A DNA stretch of 64,000 bases from JBFLVT01 sp036804525 (GCA_036804525.1 DAIRSE010000001.1:1-64000), one strand, 5' to 3'. Numbered from the stretch's first letter, positions 43,227 to 55,372 are shown. A program made the numbers and translations. The notes: generated by a model not told the origin, from the sequence alone.

Positions 43227-44038
43227 AAACGATCGTCCGCGGGCTGGCGCCGTTGATTACCGGGCAGCAAATCCAGGAAGTCGAAATTCACAAGGAGAAA
43301 GTTATTACTTGCCCTGAGCCCTCCGTTTTTGTCGAACTGGTTAAGGGACGGACCATTGAACGCCTGCAAAGGCGGGGCAAGTACATCTTAATGGAGTTGT
43401 CGGGCGGCGTAGTTATGGTTATGCACCTGCGGATGACGGGACAACTGGTTTATTATGAAGACCCGGCGCCGCTGCCCAAGCATACGCACCTCGTGCTGCG
43501 TCTGGATCAGGGTTGGCTCAGGTTTACCGATCCCCGCCAGTTCGGACGGGTCCTGGCCGTACCCGTCTCCGAGCTTGACAACGTCAGCGGGCTTAAGGAT
43601 CTTGGGCCGGAACCTTTGGACCCCCGGTTCACCGAAAAGGAACTGTGCCGCCTGGTTAACGGAAGAAAACAGAAAATCAAGGCGCTGCTCCTCGACCAGC
43701 GGGTCCTGGCCGGGATGGGCAACATCTACACCGACGAGGCCCTGTATCTTGCCGGGATCCACCCGGATAGGCCCGCGGCGGAGCTGACGGTCCGCGAGAC
43801 CAAAGCCCTGTACAGCGCCGTCAAAAAGGTGCTTGACGAAGGGATCGCATTTGGCGGCACCAGTGTCCGGGACTATGTCGACGCGCGCGGCGGTGAAGGC
43901 CAGTTCCAAAAGATGCTGAAGGTATACGGCAAAAAGGGCGAGCCTTGCCCGCGCTGCGGAACCCCGATCGCCCGCACGCTTTGTGCGGGGCGGGGAACCT
44001 ACTTCTGCCCCCGCTGTCAGAAAAGAAGTGTGAAGTGA
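43205..44038 (+). CDS. mutM: Formamidopyrimidine-DNA glycosylase
   Basis: 277 residues. Bifunctional base-excision repair enzyme for oxidised purines. N-terminal catalytic PELPEVET (Pro nucleophile after Met removal, Glu), LDQRVLAGMGNIYTDEALY helix-two-turns-helix, and C-terminal zinc finger CPRCGTPIAR...FCPRCQ. The start overlaps polA. Confidence 0.97.
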   Translation: MPELPEVETIVRGLAPLITGQQIQEVEIHKEKVITCPEPSVFVELVKGRTIERLQRRGKYILMELSGGVVMVMHLRMTGQLVYYEDPAPLPKHTHLVLRLDQGWLRFTDPRQFGRVLAVPVSELDNVSGLKDLGPEPLDPRFTEKELCRLVNGRKQKIKALLLDQRVLAGMGNIYTDEALYLAGIHPDRPAAELTVRETKALYSAVKKVLDEGIAFGGTSVRDYVDARGGEGQFQKMLKVYGKKGEPCPRCGTPIARTLCAGRGTYFCPRCQKRSVK

Positions 44039-44147
44039 GAGGTCAGTGGTGCTCCCACGACTCACCTCTCAACCGTCCACGCAGGCACCAAAATACGAAT
44101 CCTTCCATATCCTCTTAAGGAGGATTGTCGGAAGGGGTCGTTGCAGA

Positions 44148-44768
44148 GTGGAGCTGGTTGCGCTATTCATCTTTGGCTTGGCCTTAAGCCTGGACGGATT
44201 CGGAGCCGGACTTGCTTACGGAATCAGGCAAATCAAGGTGCCGTTAACCTCTCTCATCATCATCAGCCTGACGTCCGGGGCAGCGATTACCGCCTCGCTC
44301 GCCCTCGGACATACCGCAGCAAGCCTTATCTCTCCCAGTCTGGCACAGACGGCGGGAGGCTTCCTGCTTGTCCTGCTCGGACTCTGGATCCTCAGCCAGG
44401 CCTTGCGCAGCGCAACCAGGCGGATCCTGCGCCTTCGTATTCCCCAGCTGGGGCTGGTCATCCAGGTCCTCCTGGAGCCGTTGGAGGCCGACCTGGATGA
44501 CTCCGGCTGCATCTCACCACGCGAAGCCGCACTTTTGGGCATTTCCCTGGCTCTGGACGCGTTCGGGGCCGGTTTTGCCATCGCCCTTTCGGGAATGCCG
44601 ACAGCACTGGTGCCGGTCTTCGTCGTCATCGGCCTGTTTTTGATGCTTAATGCCGGAATGATCGTAGGGAGCAGGTTCACACCTTCATTGATCCAACATT
44701 TAAACGTCCTGCCAGGCTGCATTTTGATCATTATCGGCATGTTTCGTTTGCTGCACCTGGCCTTTTAG
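44148..44768 (+). CDS. ytaF: Sporulation membrane protein YtaF
   Basis: 206 residues, six predicted membrane helices of the MntP/YtaF type, with two internal repeats: ALFIFGLALSLDGFGAGLAYG and LLGISLALDAFGAGFAIALSG, both containing the LDxFGAG motif. Bacillus ytaF lies in the same polA-mutM-ytaF-coaE order. Precise transport role is not known. GTG at 44148 with AGGGG ten bases upstream is the likely start. Confidence 0.87.
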   Translation: MELVALFIFGLALSLDGFGAGLAYGIRQIKVPLTSLIIISLTSGAAITASLALGHTAASLISPSLAQTAGGFLLVLLGLWILSQALRSATRRILRLRIPQLGLVIQVLLEPLEADLDDSGCISPREAALLGISLALDAFGAGFAIALSGMPTALVPVFVVIGLFLMLNAGMIVGSRFTPSLIQHLNVLPGCILIIIGMFRLLHLAF

Positions 44769-44782
44769 ATTACGATGGACGT

Positions 44783-45376
44783 ATGAAGGTTATAGGACTG
44801 ACCGGCGATGCCGGGAGCGGAAAAACAACTGTTGCCGCAATGCTGGCCGAACTCGGGGCGGCCGTTATTGACGCGGACCAGGTAGCCCGGGAACTTGTTA
44901 AGCCCGGTTCCCCTTACCTGGAGGCCATCATCCAGGCTTTCGGCCCTGCTTACCTTACAGCCAAAGGAACACTCAACAGGCGCCGCCTGGCCAAACTCGT
45001 CTTCACCAACCCTAAAGCGCACAAAAAACTGGACAAAATTCTGCTCGAGCCGATCATCGACCGCATGCACGCGCTGAAATCCGAAAAAGCGGCCGAAGGC
45101 TACAAGGTGATCGTCCTCGACGCACCGCGTCTCCTCGACGTCGGGCTTGCCGGCGAAGTGGACGAGGTCTGGGTGGTCACCGCAGACAGGCCGGTAAAAC
45201 TGAAGCGGCTGATGAAACGGGGTTACAGCAGAGTACAGGCAGAACGCATTCTTAACAGCCAGATGCCGCAGGAACAGAAGGTTCGACAGGCCCACCGGGT
45301 CATAGACAATAATGGGTCGTTGACAGAAACACGGGCTCAGGTTATAAATTACTGGACAACCCTCGGATCGGAGTGA
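44783..45376 (+). CDS. coaE: Dephospho-CoA kinase
   Basis: 197 residues, last step of coenzyme A synthesis. P-loop GDAGSGKTTVAAML near residue 8, VIDADQVARELV, LVFTNPKAHKKLDKILLEPI, and the VLDAPRLLDVGL region in place of the usual D(V/I)PLLFE. Located 15 bases behind ytaF in the polA cluster. Confidence 0.95.
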   Translation: MKVIGLTGDAGSGKTTVAAMLAELGAAVIDADQVARELVKPGSPYLEAIIQAFGPAYLTAKGTLNRRRLAKLVFTNPKAHKKLDKILLEPIIDRMHALKSEKAAEGYKVIVLDAPRLLDVGLAGEVDEVWVVTADRPVKLKRLMKRGYSRVQAERILNSQMPQEQKVRQAHRVIDNNGSLTETRAQVINYWTTLGSE

Positions 45377-45383
45377 TGCGTCC

Positions 45384-45941
45384 TTGCGCCTGATCTGGCT
45401 GATCGTCCTCGCGCTTGCAGTAGCCCTGGCTCTCAACGCCGAGCGGATCGGCCGCCACTTCTTCCCGTTTCCCTACCAGGAAGTCGTCTTCCACTACGCC
45501 GAGGAGAGCTCCCTGAACCCTTTTCTCGTAGCCGCCCTGATTAAAACGGAATCCAATTTCGACCCCTCAGCGACGTCCCACAAGGGGGCCCTGGGGCTAA
45601 TGCAGCTCATGCCCGAAACGGCGCGCTGGGTGGCGATCCAAAACGGTGAACGGGGCTTCTCGCCCGAAATGCTTTACGATCCCGAAACCAACATCCGGAT
45701 CGGAACCCGTTATTTGGCTTCTCTCGTCAGCGATTTCGGCGACCCGATCATCGCCCTGGCTGCTTACAACGGAGGCCGGGGCAACGTCAAACGCTGGCTG
45801 TGTGAGGATATATGGAACGGCAAGCTGCATAACCTGGACCGGATTCCCTTCCCCGAAACCCGCCAGTTCATACGCAAGGTCCTGTGGCAGACAAAGGTTT
45901 ACGAATTTCTCTATAAAGATGCTGGGCAGTCGCTCGCTTAG
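45384..45941 (+). CDS. Lytic transglycosylase (SLT domain)
   Basis: 185 residues. N-terminal membrane anchor or signal segment (residues 2-18) and an SLT domain with the catalytic glutamate in IKTESNFDPSA, then GLMQLMPETA and ALAAYNGGRGNVKRW. Cleaves peptidoglycan glycan strands. TTG start with GGAG ten bases upstream. Last gene of the plus-strand cluster, converging on ileS. Confidence 0.92.
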   Translation: MRLIWLIVLALAVALALNAERIGRHFFPFPYQEVVFHYAEESSLNPFLVAALIKTESNFDPSATSHKGALGLMQLMPETARWVAIQNGERGFSPEMLYDPETNIRIGTRYLASLVSDFGDPIIALAAYNGGRGNVKRWLCEDIWNGKLHNLDRIPFPETRQFIRKVLWQTKVYEFLYKDAGQSLA

Positions 45942-46010
45942 AGAAGCCCGGAATCTATCGAAGGTTTGTCAGCAAGCTTACGGTGCCAAATTGCGCCGTT
46001 ATTTTTTCTC

Positions 46011-48806
<2,796 letters not shown>

Positions 48807-48840
48807 GCAGCTCCTCCTTAAAAGTGCTTGCAACAAAAAA

Positions 48841-49112
48841 CTCCCGTCCTGCAGGGACGAGAGTACTAATCCCGTGGTACCACCCTATTGATCCCCCAAT
48901 AAGGAGACCTCTCCTTACGCTGATAACGGCAGTCGCCGGCAAGCCCTACTGCAAACAAATAAATTGGCCTCCAGCCAATTTACCCGTGGTTCAGGCTGCA
49001 CCTCCCAGGCGATTTTCACCTACCCCTTCCCGCCTGGCTTCCACCCTCCCAGGCTCGCTGATGGAGACAGCAGGTTACTCTTCCCGTTCACAGGCTTTCT
49101 GCATATCTGCGG
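48841..49112 (-). ncRNA. T-box leader of ileS
   Basis: The core AGGGTGGTACCACGGG is at 48871..48886; the terminator CTCTCGTCC/GGACGGGAG with TTTTTT is at 48841..48862; GAAGAGTAAC in stem I is upstream. An ATC isoleucine codon at 49011..49013 (in GTGAAAATCGCC) is a good specifier candidate. Confidence 0.93.
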
Positions 49113-49115
49113 AAC

Positions 49116-49145
49116 ATTATATTTTAAATCCTAAGTTTTCGTCAA
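49116..49145 (-). promoter_or_regulatory. Promoter of ileS
   Basis: TTGACG (49140..49145) and TATAAT (49116..49121) are 18 bases apart. The -35 lies within the end of the DUF167 gene. Confidence 0.85.
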
Positions 49146-49391
49146 CTGTAGACGAGAAGCTACCTCTTCCGGTGTCAGGCCCTCGAACAGGACCACCTTG
49201 TCGCGGCCCGCATGGCCCGACTTGATGCTCACCCGGCTTACGGGAATCCCCAACACCTCGGCAAGGAAACTACAGAGACCCTGGTTGGCAGCCCCATCGA
49301 CCGGGGGCGATGCAACCCTGATTTTCAGAGTATCCCCGTAGGTTCCCGCAATCTCATTACGGGAAGCCCGGGGCTGTACCCTTACTCTCAA
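49131..49391 (-). CDS. DUF167 (YggU) family protein
   Basis: 86 residues: RVRVQPRASRNEIAG, SPPVDGAANQGLCSFLAEVLG and VSIKSGHAGRDKVV are family hallmarks. Function unknown. TTG at 49391 with GAGGAG five bases upstream fits the usual N-terminus; the ATG 14 codons earlier has no Shine-Dalgarno. Between yggT and ileS. Confidence 0.88.
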   Translation of the reverse strand: MRVRVQPRASRNEIAGTYGDTLKIRVASPPVDGAANQGLCSFLAEVLGIPVSRVSIKSGHAGRDKVVLFEGLTPEEVASRLQLTKT

Positions 49392-49445
49392 CGTCGCTCC
49401 TCGTCTATCCCTTCCAAGAAACTGACCGCGCATTATGGAAATTGC

Positions 49446-49712
49446 CTAAAAAGCCAGGCGTGCAAGGATATTTAACACCAGCACCCGAACAAGCGAAACA
49501 ACAAAAAGAGCAACGATGGGCGATATGTCAATGACGCCTATCGGCGGGATAATGCGCCTGAAAAACCCAAGCACGGGCTCGGTAATCTCGTAAATGAAGC
49601 GGAAAACTGGATGGTAAGGGTCATGCCGGACCCACGACAACAAAACCCGTGCAATAATGATGTAAGTGTAAAGCCTGAAGGCGATATCAACCATCTGTAT
49701 CAGGAAAGTCAT
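49446..49712 (-). CDS. YggT family membrane protein (YlmG)
   Basis: 88 residues, two membrane helices. LSWVRHDPYHPVFRFIYEIT EPVLGFFRRIIPP is the conserved inter-helix pattern. Equivalent to ylmG in the Bacillus division cluster; linked to cell division and chloroplast nucleoid partition in homologues. Overlaps proC by four bases (ATGA). Confidence 0.9.
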   Translation of the reverse strand: MTFLIQMVDIAFRLYTYIIIARVLLSWVRHDPYHPVFRFIYEITEPVLGFFRRIIPPIGVIDISPIVALFVVSLVRVLVLNILARLAF

Positions 49713-50539
49713 GCTCCACCTCGCCTGCTCATTTCCCGGGATCTGGCTGCGGCCCTTTCAACGGCCTTGCTGATGCTGGCCCTGACTGCTCCTTCCTCGA
49801 GGGCGAACAAGCCCTCGATGGTTGTCCCCCCCGGCGTTGTAACCATGTCTTTCAACCGCGCAGGATGCTCCCCAGTTTCCAGGACCATGCGCGCCGCGCC
49901 AAGCAGCGTTTGTGCGGCTAGTTCAGTGGCCAAATCGCGCGGCAGCCCCTGGCGGACGCCGGCATCGCTCAGGGCCTCAATAATCAGGTAGCCGTATGCC
50001 GGCCCCGAACCGCTTAAGCCTGTCACGGCATCCATCAGCCTCTCCGACACTTCTACGACCCTGCCCACGGCCCCGAAGATGATCCTGGCCTGCTCGGCCT
50101 GCTCGGCGCCGGCCTTCGCTCCCAGCGCAAAAGCGCTGGCCCCCTCGTTGACCAAGCAAGGCGTGTTAGGCATCACCCTGACTACCGGGACCTGGTCTCC
50201 TATTCTCTGTTCAATAAAGTCCAGGCTGATGCCTCCGGCGATACTGATCAGCGTCTGGCGCGCGGTCATCACCGGGGCGATTTCCGACAGCACTTCACCA
50301 ACAACAAAGGGCTTGACAGCAAGGATCACGATATCGCACTCGCGCGCAAGCACGACGTTACTGCTCGCGACTTTAACCCTCGTCTCCCCGGCCAGCATTT
50401 CCAACCGTTCCGTTCGGACATCGCTGACCATTACAGCCGGCGGTTCAACGACCCCGGCCTTAATCACCCCTCGGACTAAAGCCTCACCCATCGCGCCCCC
50501 GCCAATAATGCCGAGCCGCTTATTCAAAGTTTTCTTCAT
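49709..50539 (-). CDS. proC: Pyrroline-5-carboxylate reductase
   Basis: 276 residues, last step of proline synthesis, NADPH-dependent. N-terminal Rossmann motif GIIGGGAMGEALVRG, VRVMPNTPCLVNEGASAF, and the dimerisation signature LSGSGPAYGYLIIEAL, then TTPGGTTIEGL. Inserted between sepF and yggT, as also seen in several Clostridia. Confidence 0.96.
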   Translation of the reverse strand: MKKTLNKRLGIIGGGAMGEALVRGVIKAGVVEPPAVMVSDVRTERLEMLAGETRVKVASSNVVLARECDIVILAVKPFVVGEVLSEIAPVMTARQTLISIAGGISLDFIEQRIGDQVPVVRVMPNTPCLVNEGASAFALGAKAGAEQAEQARIIFGAVGRVVEVSERLMDAVTGLSGSGPAYGYLIIEALSDAGVRQGLPRDLATELAAQTLLGAARMVLETGEHPARLKDMVTTPGGTTIEGLFALEEGAVRASISKAVERAAARSREMSRRGGA

Positions 50540-50560
50540 ACCAACACACTCTCCGCTTTT

Positions 50561-51007
50561 TTAAGACCTATCCCTGTTAATCCAGGAGAAAAGCCCCTTC
50601 TCCCCCGGGCTTTTGACCGGGCTGTCGATATCGACATTGGATGGCACAAACAGCACGATTGTCCCGCTGACCTTTTGGAGGCTGCCGTTGAGACCATATG
50701 TTGCCCCACTTACAAAATCAACGATGCGGCGGGCCAGGTCTGCCTCTACATGTTCCAGGCTGACGATAACCGGGCGCCGGTTTTTCAGGTGGTCAGCAAT
50801 CTCCTGTACCTCGTCAAAAGAGCGGGGTTCTACCACGACCACCTTAATCTGGCGCTGCGTGTGCAGGCTGACAACGGCGCCTTTTTTCCCGGCTTTTAGG
50901 CTTTCCCGCTGCTCAGGCTGCTGCTGGGTGAGCTGGGCCTCTCCCTCAGACGCTTCTTCCTCAAAGCCCATAAACCCGAGAACCTTATCCACAAGCTTGG
51001 TACCCAC
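50561..51007 (-). CDS. sepF: Cell division protein SepF
   Basis: 148 residues. N-terminal amphipathic segment (KLVDKVLGFMGFEEE), variable glutamine-rich linker, then the SepF core VVVEPRSFDEVQEIADHLKN, PVIVSLEHVEADLARRIVDF and FLFVPSNV-type end. Anchors FtsZ to the membrane. GTG start with AGGAGG seven bases upstream. Confidence 0.94.
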   Translation of the reverse strand: MGTKLVDKVLGFMGFEEEASEGEAQLTQQQPEQRESLKAGKKGAVVSLHTQRQIKVVVVEPRSFDEVQEIADHLKNRRPVIVSLEHVEADLARRIVDFVSGATYGLNGSLQKVSGTIVLFVPSNVDIDSPVKSPGEKGLFSWINRDRS

Positions 51008-51044
51008 CTGAGAACCTCCTTCAAGGATTTAGTGAAAAGACCGA

Positions 51045-51734
51045 TCAATACGGACGCGAACCAAAGATAGCCGAGCCAATCCGTAAAATATTGGCACCCT
51101 CTTCTATGGCAACAGTATAATCGTTTGTCATACCCATAGAAAGATATTTTTGTGAAAAGAAAGGAAATCTTGATAATTTCAGGCTTATGGAACGCAATTC
51201 TCGAAAAACCGGTCGTACTTCCTCGGGGTTATCCACATAGGGTGCGATCGTCATTAAGCCATCTACCGAAAGGCCTTTAAGATCGCCCAGCGCGGAAACA
51301 AAATCCTCGACTTCTTCGGGCGATACACCGAACTTTGTTTCCTCTCCGGCCACGTTGACCTGAACGAGTACGTGTAGTCTACGGTTATTCAACCGCGCCC
51401 ACCTGTCGAGATCTTCAGCCAGGCTCCAGCGGTCCAGGCTGTGAATTAAAGCGACACGGCCCGCCACGTTGCGGATTTTGTTGCGTTGCAAATGCCCGAT
51501 AAAATGCCAGGTAGCTTCCGGGAGCAGCGGCTGCTTCTTAACCAGCTCCTGAACCCTGTTTTCCCCGAAGTCACGGCAGCCGGCGTCAAACAATGCCTTG
51601 ATACGTTCGATGTCTACCGTTTTTGAAACGGCGACAAGCCTGATTTCCTCGGGTGAGCGCCCAGCCCTATGCGCAGCTGCGGCGATGTTTTCTTTAACGC
51701 GCAGCAGGTTATCGATTATATCTTGTGCGGTCAT
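51045..51734 (-). CDS. yggS: YggS/YlmE-type pyridoxal phosphate homeostasis protein
   Basis: 229 residues. PLP-binding TIM barrel: LVAVSKTVDIERIKALFDAG holds the PLP lysine, with NRVQELVKK, WHFIGHLQRNK, and LSMGMTNDYTVAIEEGANILRIGSAIFG. Corresponds to ylmE in the Bacillus order pgeF(ylmD)-ylmE-sepF. Starts two bases after the HlyD-like stop. Confidence 0.93.
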   Translation of the reverse strand: MTAQDIIDNLLRVKENIAAAAHRAGRSPEEIRLVAVSKTVDIERIKALFDAGCRDFGENRVQELVKKQPLLPEATWHFIGHLQRNKIRNVAGRVALIHSLDRWSLAEDLDRWARLNNRRLHVLVQVNVAGEETKFGVSPEEVEDFVSALGDLKGLSVDGLMTIAPYVDNPEEVRPVFRELRSISLKLSRFPFFSQKYLSMGMTNDYTVAIEEGANILRIGSAIFGSRPY

Positions 51735-51736
51735 GT

Positions 51737-52639
51737 CTAGCGCAGCATAGCCCCTTCCTTAACCCAGCGGGGATTGACGACGTAGTTTATGCCTTCGCTT
51801 AGGCCTGCGCCCTTGATGGATACCATATCATTAAGTTGTCCAACTATCTCCACGGGAACCCACTGGCTAGAGCCCTTGTAGACAACAAGAATTCCCTCCT
51901 GCTCGCCCCTGCGTATAATTGCTGACCTTGGTACCAGCAGGCCGTCCAATTCCCCCACCACGGCCTGGCAAGCCAGAAGCCGTTCGCGCAGGCAATAGTC
52001 CGGGTAGCGCTCGAGGCGCAAGAACAGCGTTGTCTGCTCGCCCGGCAGCGAGGCCACGACGCGCCCGCGGTAGTCCTGCTGGTCGATACAAAGGGTCCAC
52101 GTTGCCCCAGGCTTACACTGCTCAGGCGTAACGGCATCGTCTCCTGGTGTCACCCTAAGCACCACCGGGTCGAGGTTGTCCACCACCCTGGCCACAGGAT
52201 CGCCCTTGCTGAGCACGTCACCCGCCGACCTGCTGAGGGGTCTGGCGTCCGGAATCGTGCGCAGAGTATCCGGCCGGTCCACGGAAAGCATCTCCTCGAA
52301 GCCGTCAAGATTAAAATAGACGATCCCGGCCCGCGGGGAGATAATCGTCCTTTCTATACCGGCATCTTTGATTTTGGCTATCGGGACTCCCTTGCTGACC
52401 CTTTCCCCGTCTGAAACAAGCAATTCCAGGCAACCGGGGCATGGCGCGCGAACCAGAACCTCGTCCCGGAAAACCAGAGCTTGAAGGGCGATGCTACGGC
52501 GTTCGCACTGGGAATAAAGGATAGCTGTTTGCGCGAATTGCCTTGACGCGTAGGAAAAAACGACCGGGATCAGAAACCATATCGCAACCGCCGAACCCAG
52601 CACCGCGAGCAGAACGTGGCTTAAGCGCGACTTTTGCAC
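51737..52639 (-). CDS. HlyD-like periplasmic adaptor/membrane protein
   Basis: 300 residues. N-terminal membrane segment (residues 9-31), then a biotinyl-lipoyl-like segment (VRAPCPGCLELLVSDGERVS KGVPIAKI), a beta-barrel part and PRSAIIRRGEQEGILVVYKGSS near the C-terminus as in HlyD/RND adaptor proteins. No transporter is nearby. Clostridial division clusters often contain such a gene between pgeF and ylmE; role unknown. GTG start. Confidence 0.75.
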   Translation of the reverse strand: MQKSRLSHVLLAVLGSAVAIWFLIPVVFSYASRQFAQTAILYSQCERRSIALQALVFRDEVLVRAPCPGCLELLVSDGERVSKGVPIAKIKDAGIERTIISPRAGIVYFNLDGFEEMLSVDRPDTLRTIPDARPLSRSAGDVLSKGDPVARVVDNLDPVVLRVTPGDDAVTPEQCKPGATWTLCIDQQDYRGRVVASLPGEQTTLFLRLERYPDYCLRERLLACQAVVGELDGLLVPRSAIIRRGEQEGILVVYKGSSQWVPVEIVGQLNDMVSIKGAGLSEGINYVVNPRWVKEGAMLR

Positions 52640-52746
52640 CGGGCACCTTCACCTTTATAATAAAACTTCATAAATCCTTTATTACGTACTTCGCCGGGTA
52701 ACTGGTAAATCCTGCTTTTTAAAATACTGGATTTGCAAGTAGCTCC

Positions 52747-53556
52747 TTATACGAGGCAAATAACGGCGCCCATCCGCCCAGTCCGTCCTCCTTCAGCCCG
52801 GTAAGAAAAGAAAAGGTCGTGTCGGCAGGCTGTGCATATGCCTGCCACCTCTATGTTCTGGACGGGCACGCCGGCCTCCCTGACCAGCAGCAGCCGGTTG
52901 GCTTCCCAAAGGTTAAGCCGCCAGCTCTGGTCAAGTTTTTGCAAGAACAAGGGTGATTCGGGGCTCAAGGCCTGAAAGGCTCCTGCCACCTCACTCGCCA
53001 CCTCGTAACAGCACGGCCCGATGGAAGGCCCTACCGCAGCCAGGATTTCTCCAGGATCGATATCCCAGCGCGCGCACAAAAACCTCACTGTCTTAACGGC
53101 GATTTTGGCAGCTGTCCCCCGCCAGCCGGCGTGGGCAAGCCCAACCACCCGCTGTTTCGGAGCATAAAACCAGAGCGGGACGCAATCGGCGAAGAACGCC
53201 ATTAAAGGGAGCCCGGGCTCAGCTGTTGCGAGCGCGTCAACGCCCGGCAAAGCATCTGCCGCATCGGCAGAGCCCTTTCCGGCATCGGAGCCGGTGACCT
53301 CCGCGACCTCTGATCCGTGAACCTGGGTGCCGCACACCACCGTCTGCGGGTTCAGCATCAAGGCCTCGGCAAATAATTTCCTGTTATGTAAAACGGATTC
53401 GGGCTCGTCGCCCACGTGCAGCCCAAGGTTCAAGCTGTCATAAGGGGGTTTGCTTTCGCCTCCGTGCCGCGTGCTGAAGGCCGCAACAACGCCCCCGTGG
53501 GATTTAAAGGATGACACTTCGTAGAAAATCAGGCCGTTCCGTTCTTTCAGTTTCAT
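52747..53556 (-). CDS. pgeF: Peptidoglycan editing factor PgeF (YfiH/YlmD family)
   Basis: 269 residues. FSTRHGG..., CGTQVHGSEVAEV (metal His), ADCVPLWFYAPK (Cys), LAHAGWRGTAAKI (His) and IGPCCYEV form the family's active site. Family proteins show purine nucleoside phosphorylase/polyphenol oxidase activity in vitro and remove mis-incorporated L-Ser from the stem peptide in E. coli. GGAGG precedes the ATG. Confidence 0.94.
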   Translation of the reverse strand: MKLKERNGLIFYEVSSFKSHGGVVAAFSTRHGGESKPPYDSLNLGLHVGDEPESVLHNRKLFAEALMLNPQTVVCGTQVHGSEVAEVTGSDAGKGSADAADALPGVDALATAEPGLPLMAFFADCVPLWFYAPKQRVVGLAHAGWRGTAAKIAVKTVRFLCARWDIDPGEILAAVGPSIGPCCYEVASEVAGAFQALSPESPLFLQKLDQSWRLNLWEANRLLLVREAGVPVQNIEVAGICTACRHDLFFSYRAEGGRTGRMGAVICLV

Positions 53557-53586
53557 TGGCCCTCCTGTCCCACCATAGACGCTACT

Positions 53587-55167
53587 TCATCCCGCCCGTT
53601 TATCTTCTTCGTTTTCCTGGTAATGCACAATCAAACGCTCAAGCTCGTTAACCTTGGCCATGATCTCGGCAAAGGATTCCGGTTCGGGTTCTGTCGCCAG
53701 GTAGTTCTCCAGCTTGGCCCAGAACCCCGCCGTGGCCTGGCGCAGCTTGTCATAGGGGGTGCGCCCCCTGGTAATGGAAAAGGTCTCGCGCCATTTCGGA
53801 ATGATGCCCATGATCCCTACATCCTTAATAAGGCGGTCTCTAAGCGCATGCTGGGCCACTGGCTCACCGTGAACGATAAAAAGCTGTTGAGGAAGAACGG
53901 TGAAGCCCTTTACCCAATCCACAAGCATGTCCTGGTCGGCGTGGGCCGAGAAACCGTCGATATTGACAATGTCGGCGCGGACGCAAATCTCCTCGCCCAG
54001 AATACGGACGTCCTTTTCGCCTTCCAGGAGGCGCCGGCCCAGAGTTCCCTCGGCCTGGTACCCAACAAATAAAACAGTGGCCTCCGGCCGCCACAGGTTG
54101 TGCTTGAGGTGGTGCCGGATGCGGCCGGCGTCACACATCCCGCTCCCGGCAATGATGATCATCCCCCCAGGGATCCTGTTCAGCATCTGGGAATCTTCCG
54201 GGGTCTGGGCAAATTTGAGGTTCGGCATCTTTAACGGGTTTTCCCCGTTGGCGATCAGCTCTATGGTCTCCTTGTCGTAACATTCGTGGTGGCTGGCGAA
54301 AATATTGGTCACCTGGGCCGCCAGCGGGCTGTCAACCCATATATCCATCGGCGGAAGCTTGTTCTCCCTGGCCAGGAGAAAGAGGTCGTAGATAATGTCT
54401 TGCGTTCGCTCTACAGCGAAGGCGGGGATGAGCAAGTTTCCGCCCTTGCGGTAGGTCTGCCAGATAACGTCGTGGAGCTTTTGCCTCAGTTCTTTGGGAT
54501 CAACGGTCTGGTGCAGGCGGTCTCCGTAAGTTGATTCGATAACTAGACAGTCAGCTTCCCAGAGGTCAGTTGGGTCTTTGACGAACGGACGTCCTTCGTT
54601 ACCGAGATCCCCGGAAAACACGAACTTTGTTTCGTGATCGTTATCCTTGATCCAGAGTTCGAGGAGCGCCGAACCAAGGATGTGCCCCGCGTCCCGGAAC
54701 TTTACGCGCAAGTTGGGGCAGAGGCTGATTTCTTGGTCGTAATCGACGGCGTCGAAGAAAGGCAGGCTTGCCAGAGCGTCCTCTGCGGTATATATCGCCT
54801 GGATGAGCGGTTTTCCGGCCCGGCGCGCCTTGCGGTTGATGCGCTCGACTTCCATTTCCTGAATGTGTCCGGCATCGGGAAGGAGCGCCCCGCAAAGGTC
54901 AACCGTACAGCCGGTCGCGATAATGCGCCCTTTAAACCCGCTCTTAACGAGCTTGGGAATCAGGCCGCTGTGGTCGATGTGGGCGTGGGTCAACAGGAGA
55001 TAGTCGATACTCCTCGCCGGAAAAGGCAGGGGCTCATAGTTGCGCTGCTTGATCTCCTTTGACCCCTGAAACATCCCGCAGTCCACCAGGACACGGCACT
55101 TTGCGCTTTCAACCATAAAACACGATCCCGTAACTGTATCCGCTGCACCATAAAAAGTAAGGAACAA
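53587..55167 (-). CDS. Beta-CASP metallo-beta-lactamase family hydrolase
   Basis: 526 residues, CPSF/YSH1-like RNA-processing or nuclease-type fold. Catalytic HAHIDHSG near residue 60, AGHILGSALLEL, SGDLGN, then the beta-CASP part with IESTYGDR, IPAFAVERTQDI, GSGMCDAGRIRHHLKHNL, and C-terminal SAHADQDMLVDW and VHGEP. Substrate unknown. Unlike RNase J it is not of the usual 555-residue type with a C-terminal extra domain. TTG start with GGAGG eight bases upstream. Confidence 0.9.
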   Translation of the reverse strand: MFLTFYGAADTVTGSCFMVESAKCRVLVDCGMFQGSKEIKQRNYEPLPFPARSIDYLLLTHAHIDHSGLIPKLVKSGFKGRIIATGCTVDLCGALLPDAGHIQEMEVERINRKARRAGKPLIQAIYTAEDALASLPFFDAVDYDQEISLCPNLRVKFRDAGHILGSALLELWIKDNDHETKFVFSGDLGNEGRPFVKDPTDLWEADCLVIESTYGDRLHQTVDPKELRQKLHDVIWQTYRKGGNLLIPAFAVERTQDIIYDLFLLARENKLPPMDIWVDSPLAAQVTNIFASHHECYDKETIELIANGENPLKMPNLKFAQTPEDSQMLNRIPGGMIIIAGSGMCDAGRIRHHLKHNLWRPEATVLFVGYQAEGTLGRRLLEGEKDVRILGEEICVRADIVNIDGFSAHADQDMLVDWVKGFTVLPQQLFIVHGEPVAQHALRDRLIKDVGIMGIIPKWRETFSITRGRTPYDKLRQATAGFWAKLENYLATEPEPESFAEIMAKVNELERLIVHYQENEEDKRAG

Positions 55168-55196
55168 CTGTCAGACCTCCCGTATTTCAATCAACT

Positions 55197-55225
55197 AGGA
55201 GACCGTTGAAAAACTGCGCTAGCGT
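55197..55225. repeat. MITE-like end remnant
   Basis: GGAGACCGTTGAAAAACTGC followed by GCTAGCG shares its CGTTGAAAAACTGCGC core with 40422..40455 (inverse) and resembles the ends of the elements at 24038 and 58547. Confidence 0.45.
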
Positions 55226-55261
55226 TGCCAGGCTCGCCGTAGAGTACTCACGCACAAACCT

Positions 55262-55372
55262 AAAGCAATAGCCACTAGGCATTAAGCATTAGGATTTAGA
55301 GGTTCGGATTCGGCAAGACCGAATCCGTTCAACAATATCCTATAGCCTATAGCTTAGTGCTTACAGCCATCA
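55262..55372. repeat. Composite hairpin/heptamer repeat upstream of fmdB-like gene
   Basis: The 55168-55622 gap has no convincing gene. It contains CACTAGGCATTAAGCATTAGG, the perfect hairpin CGGATTCGG-CAAGA-CCGAATCCG (55305..55327), then CCTATAGCCTATAGCTTAGTGC in the opposite sense. This is one of the best-formed members, with arms on both sides of the palindrome. Confidence 0.65.

Noticed and set aside
53587..55167. RNase J
   Set aside because: Length and C-terminal motifs fit CPSF/YSH1-like beta-CASP hydrolases better.
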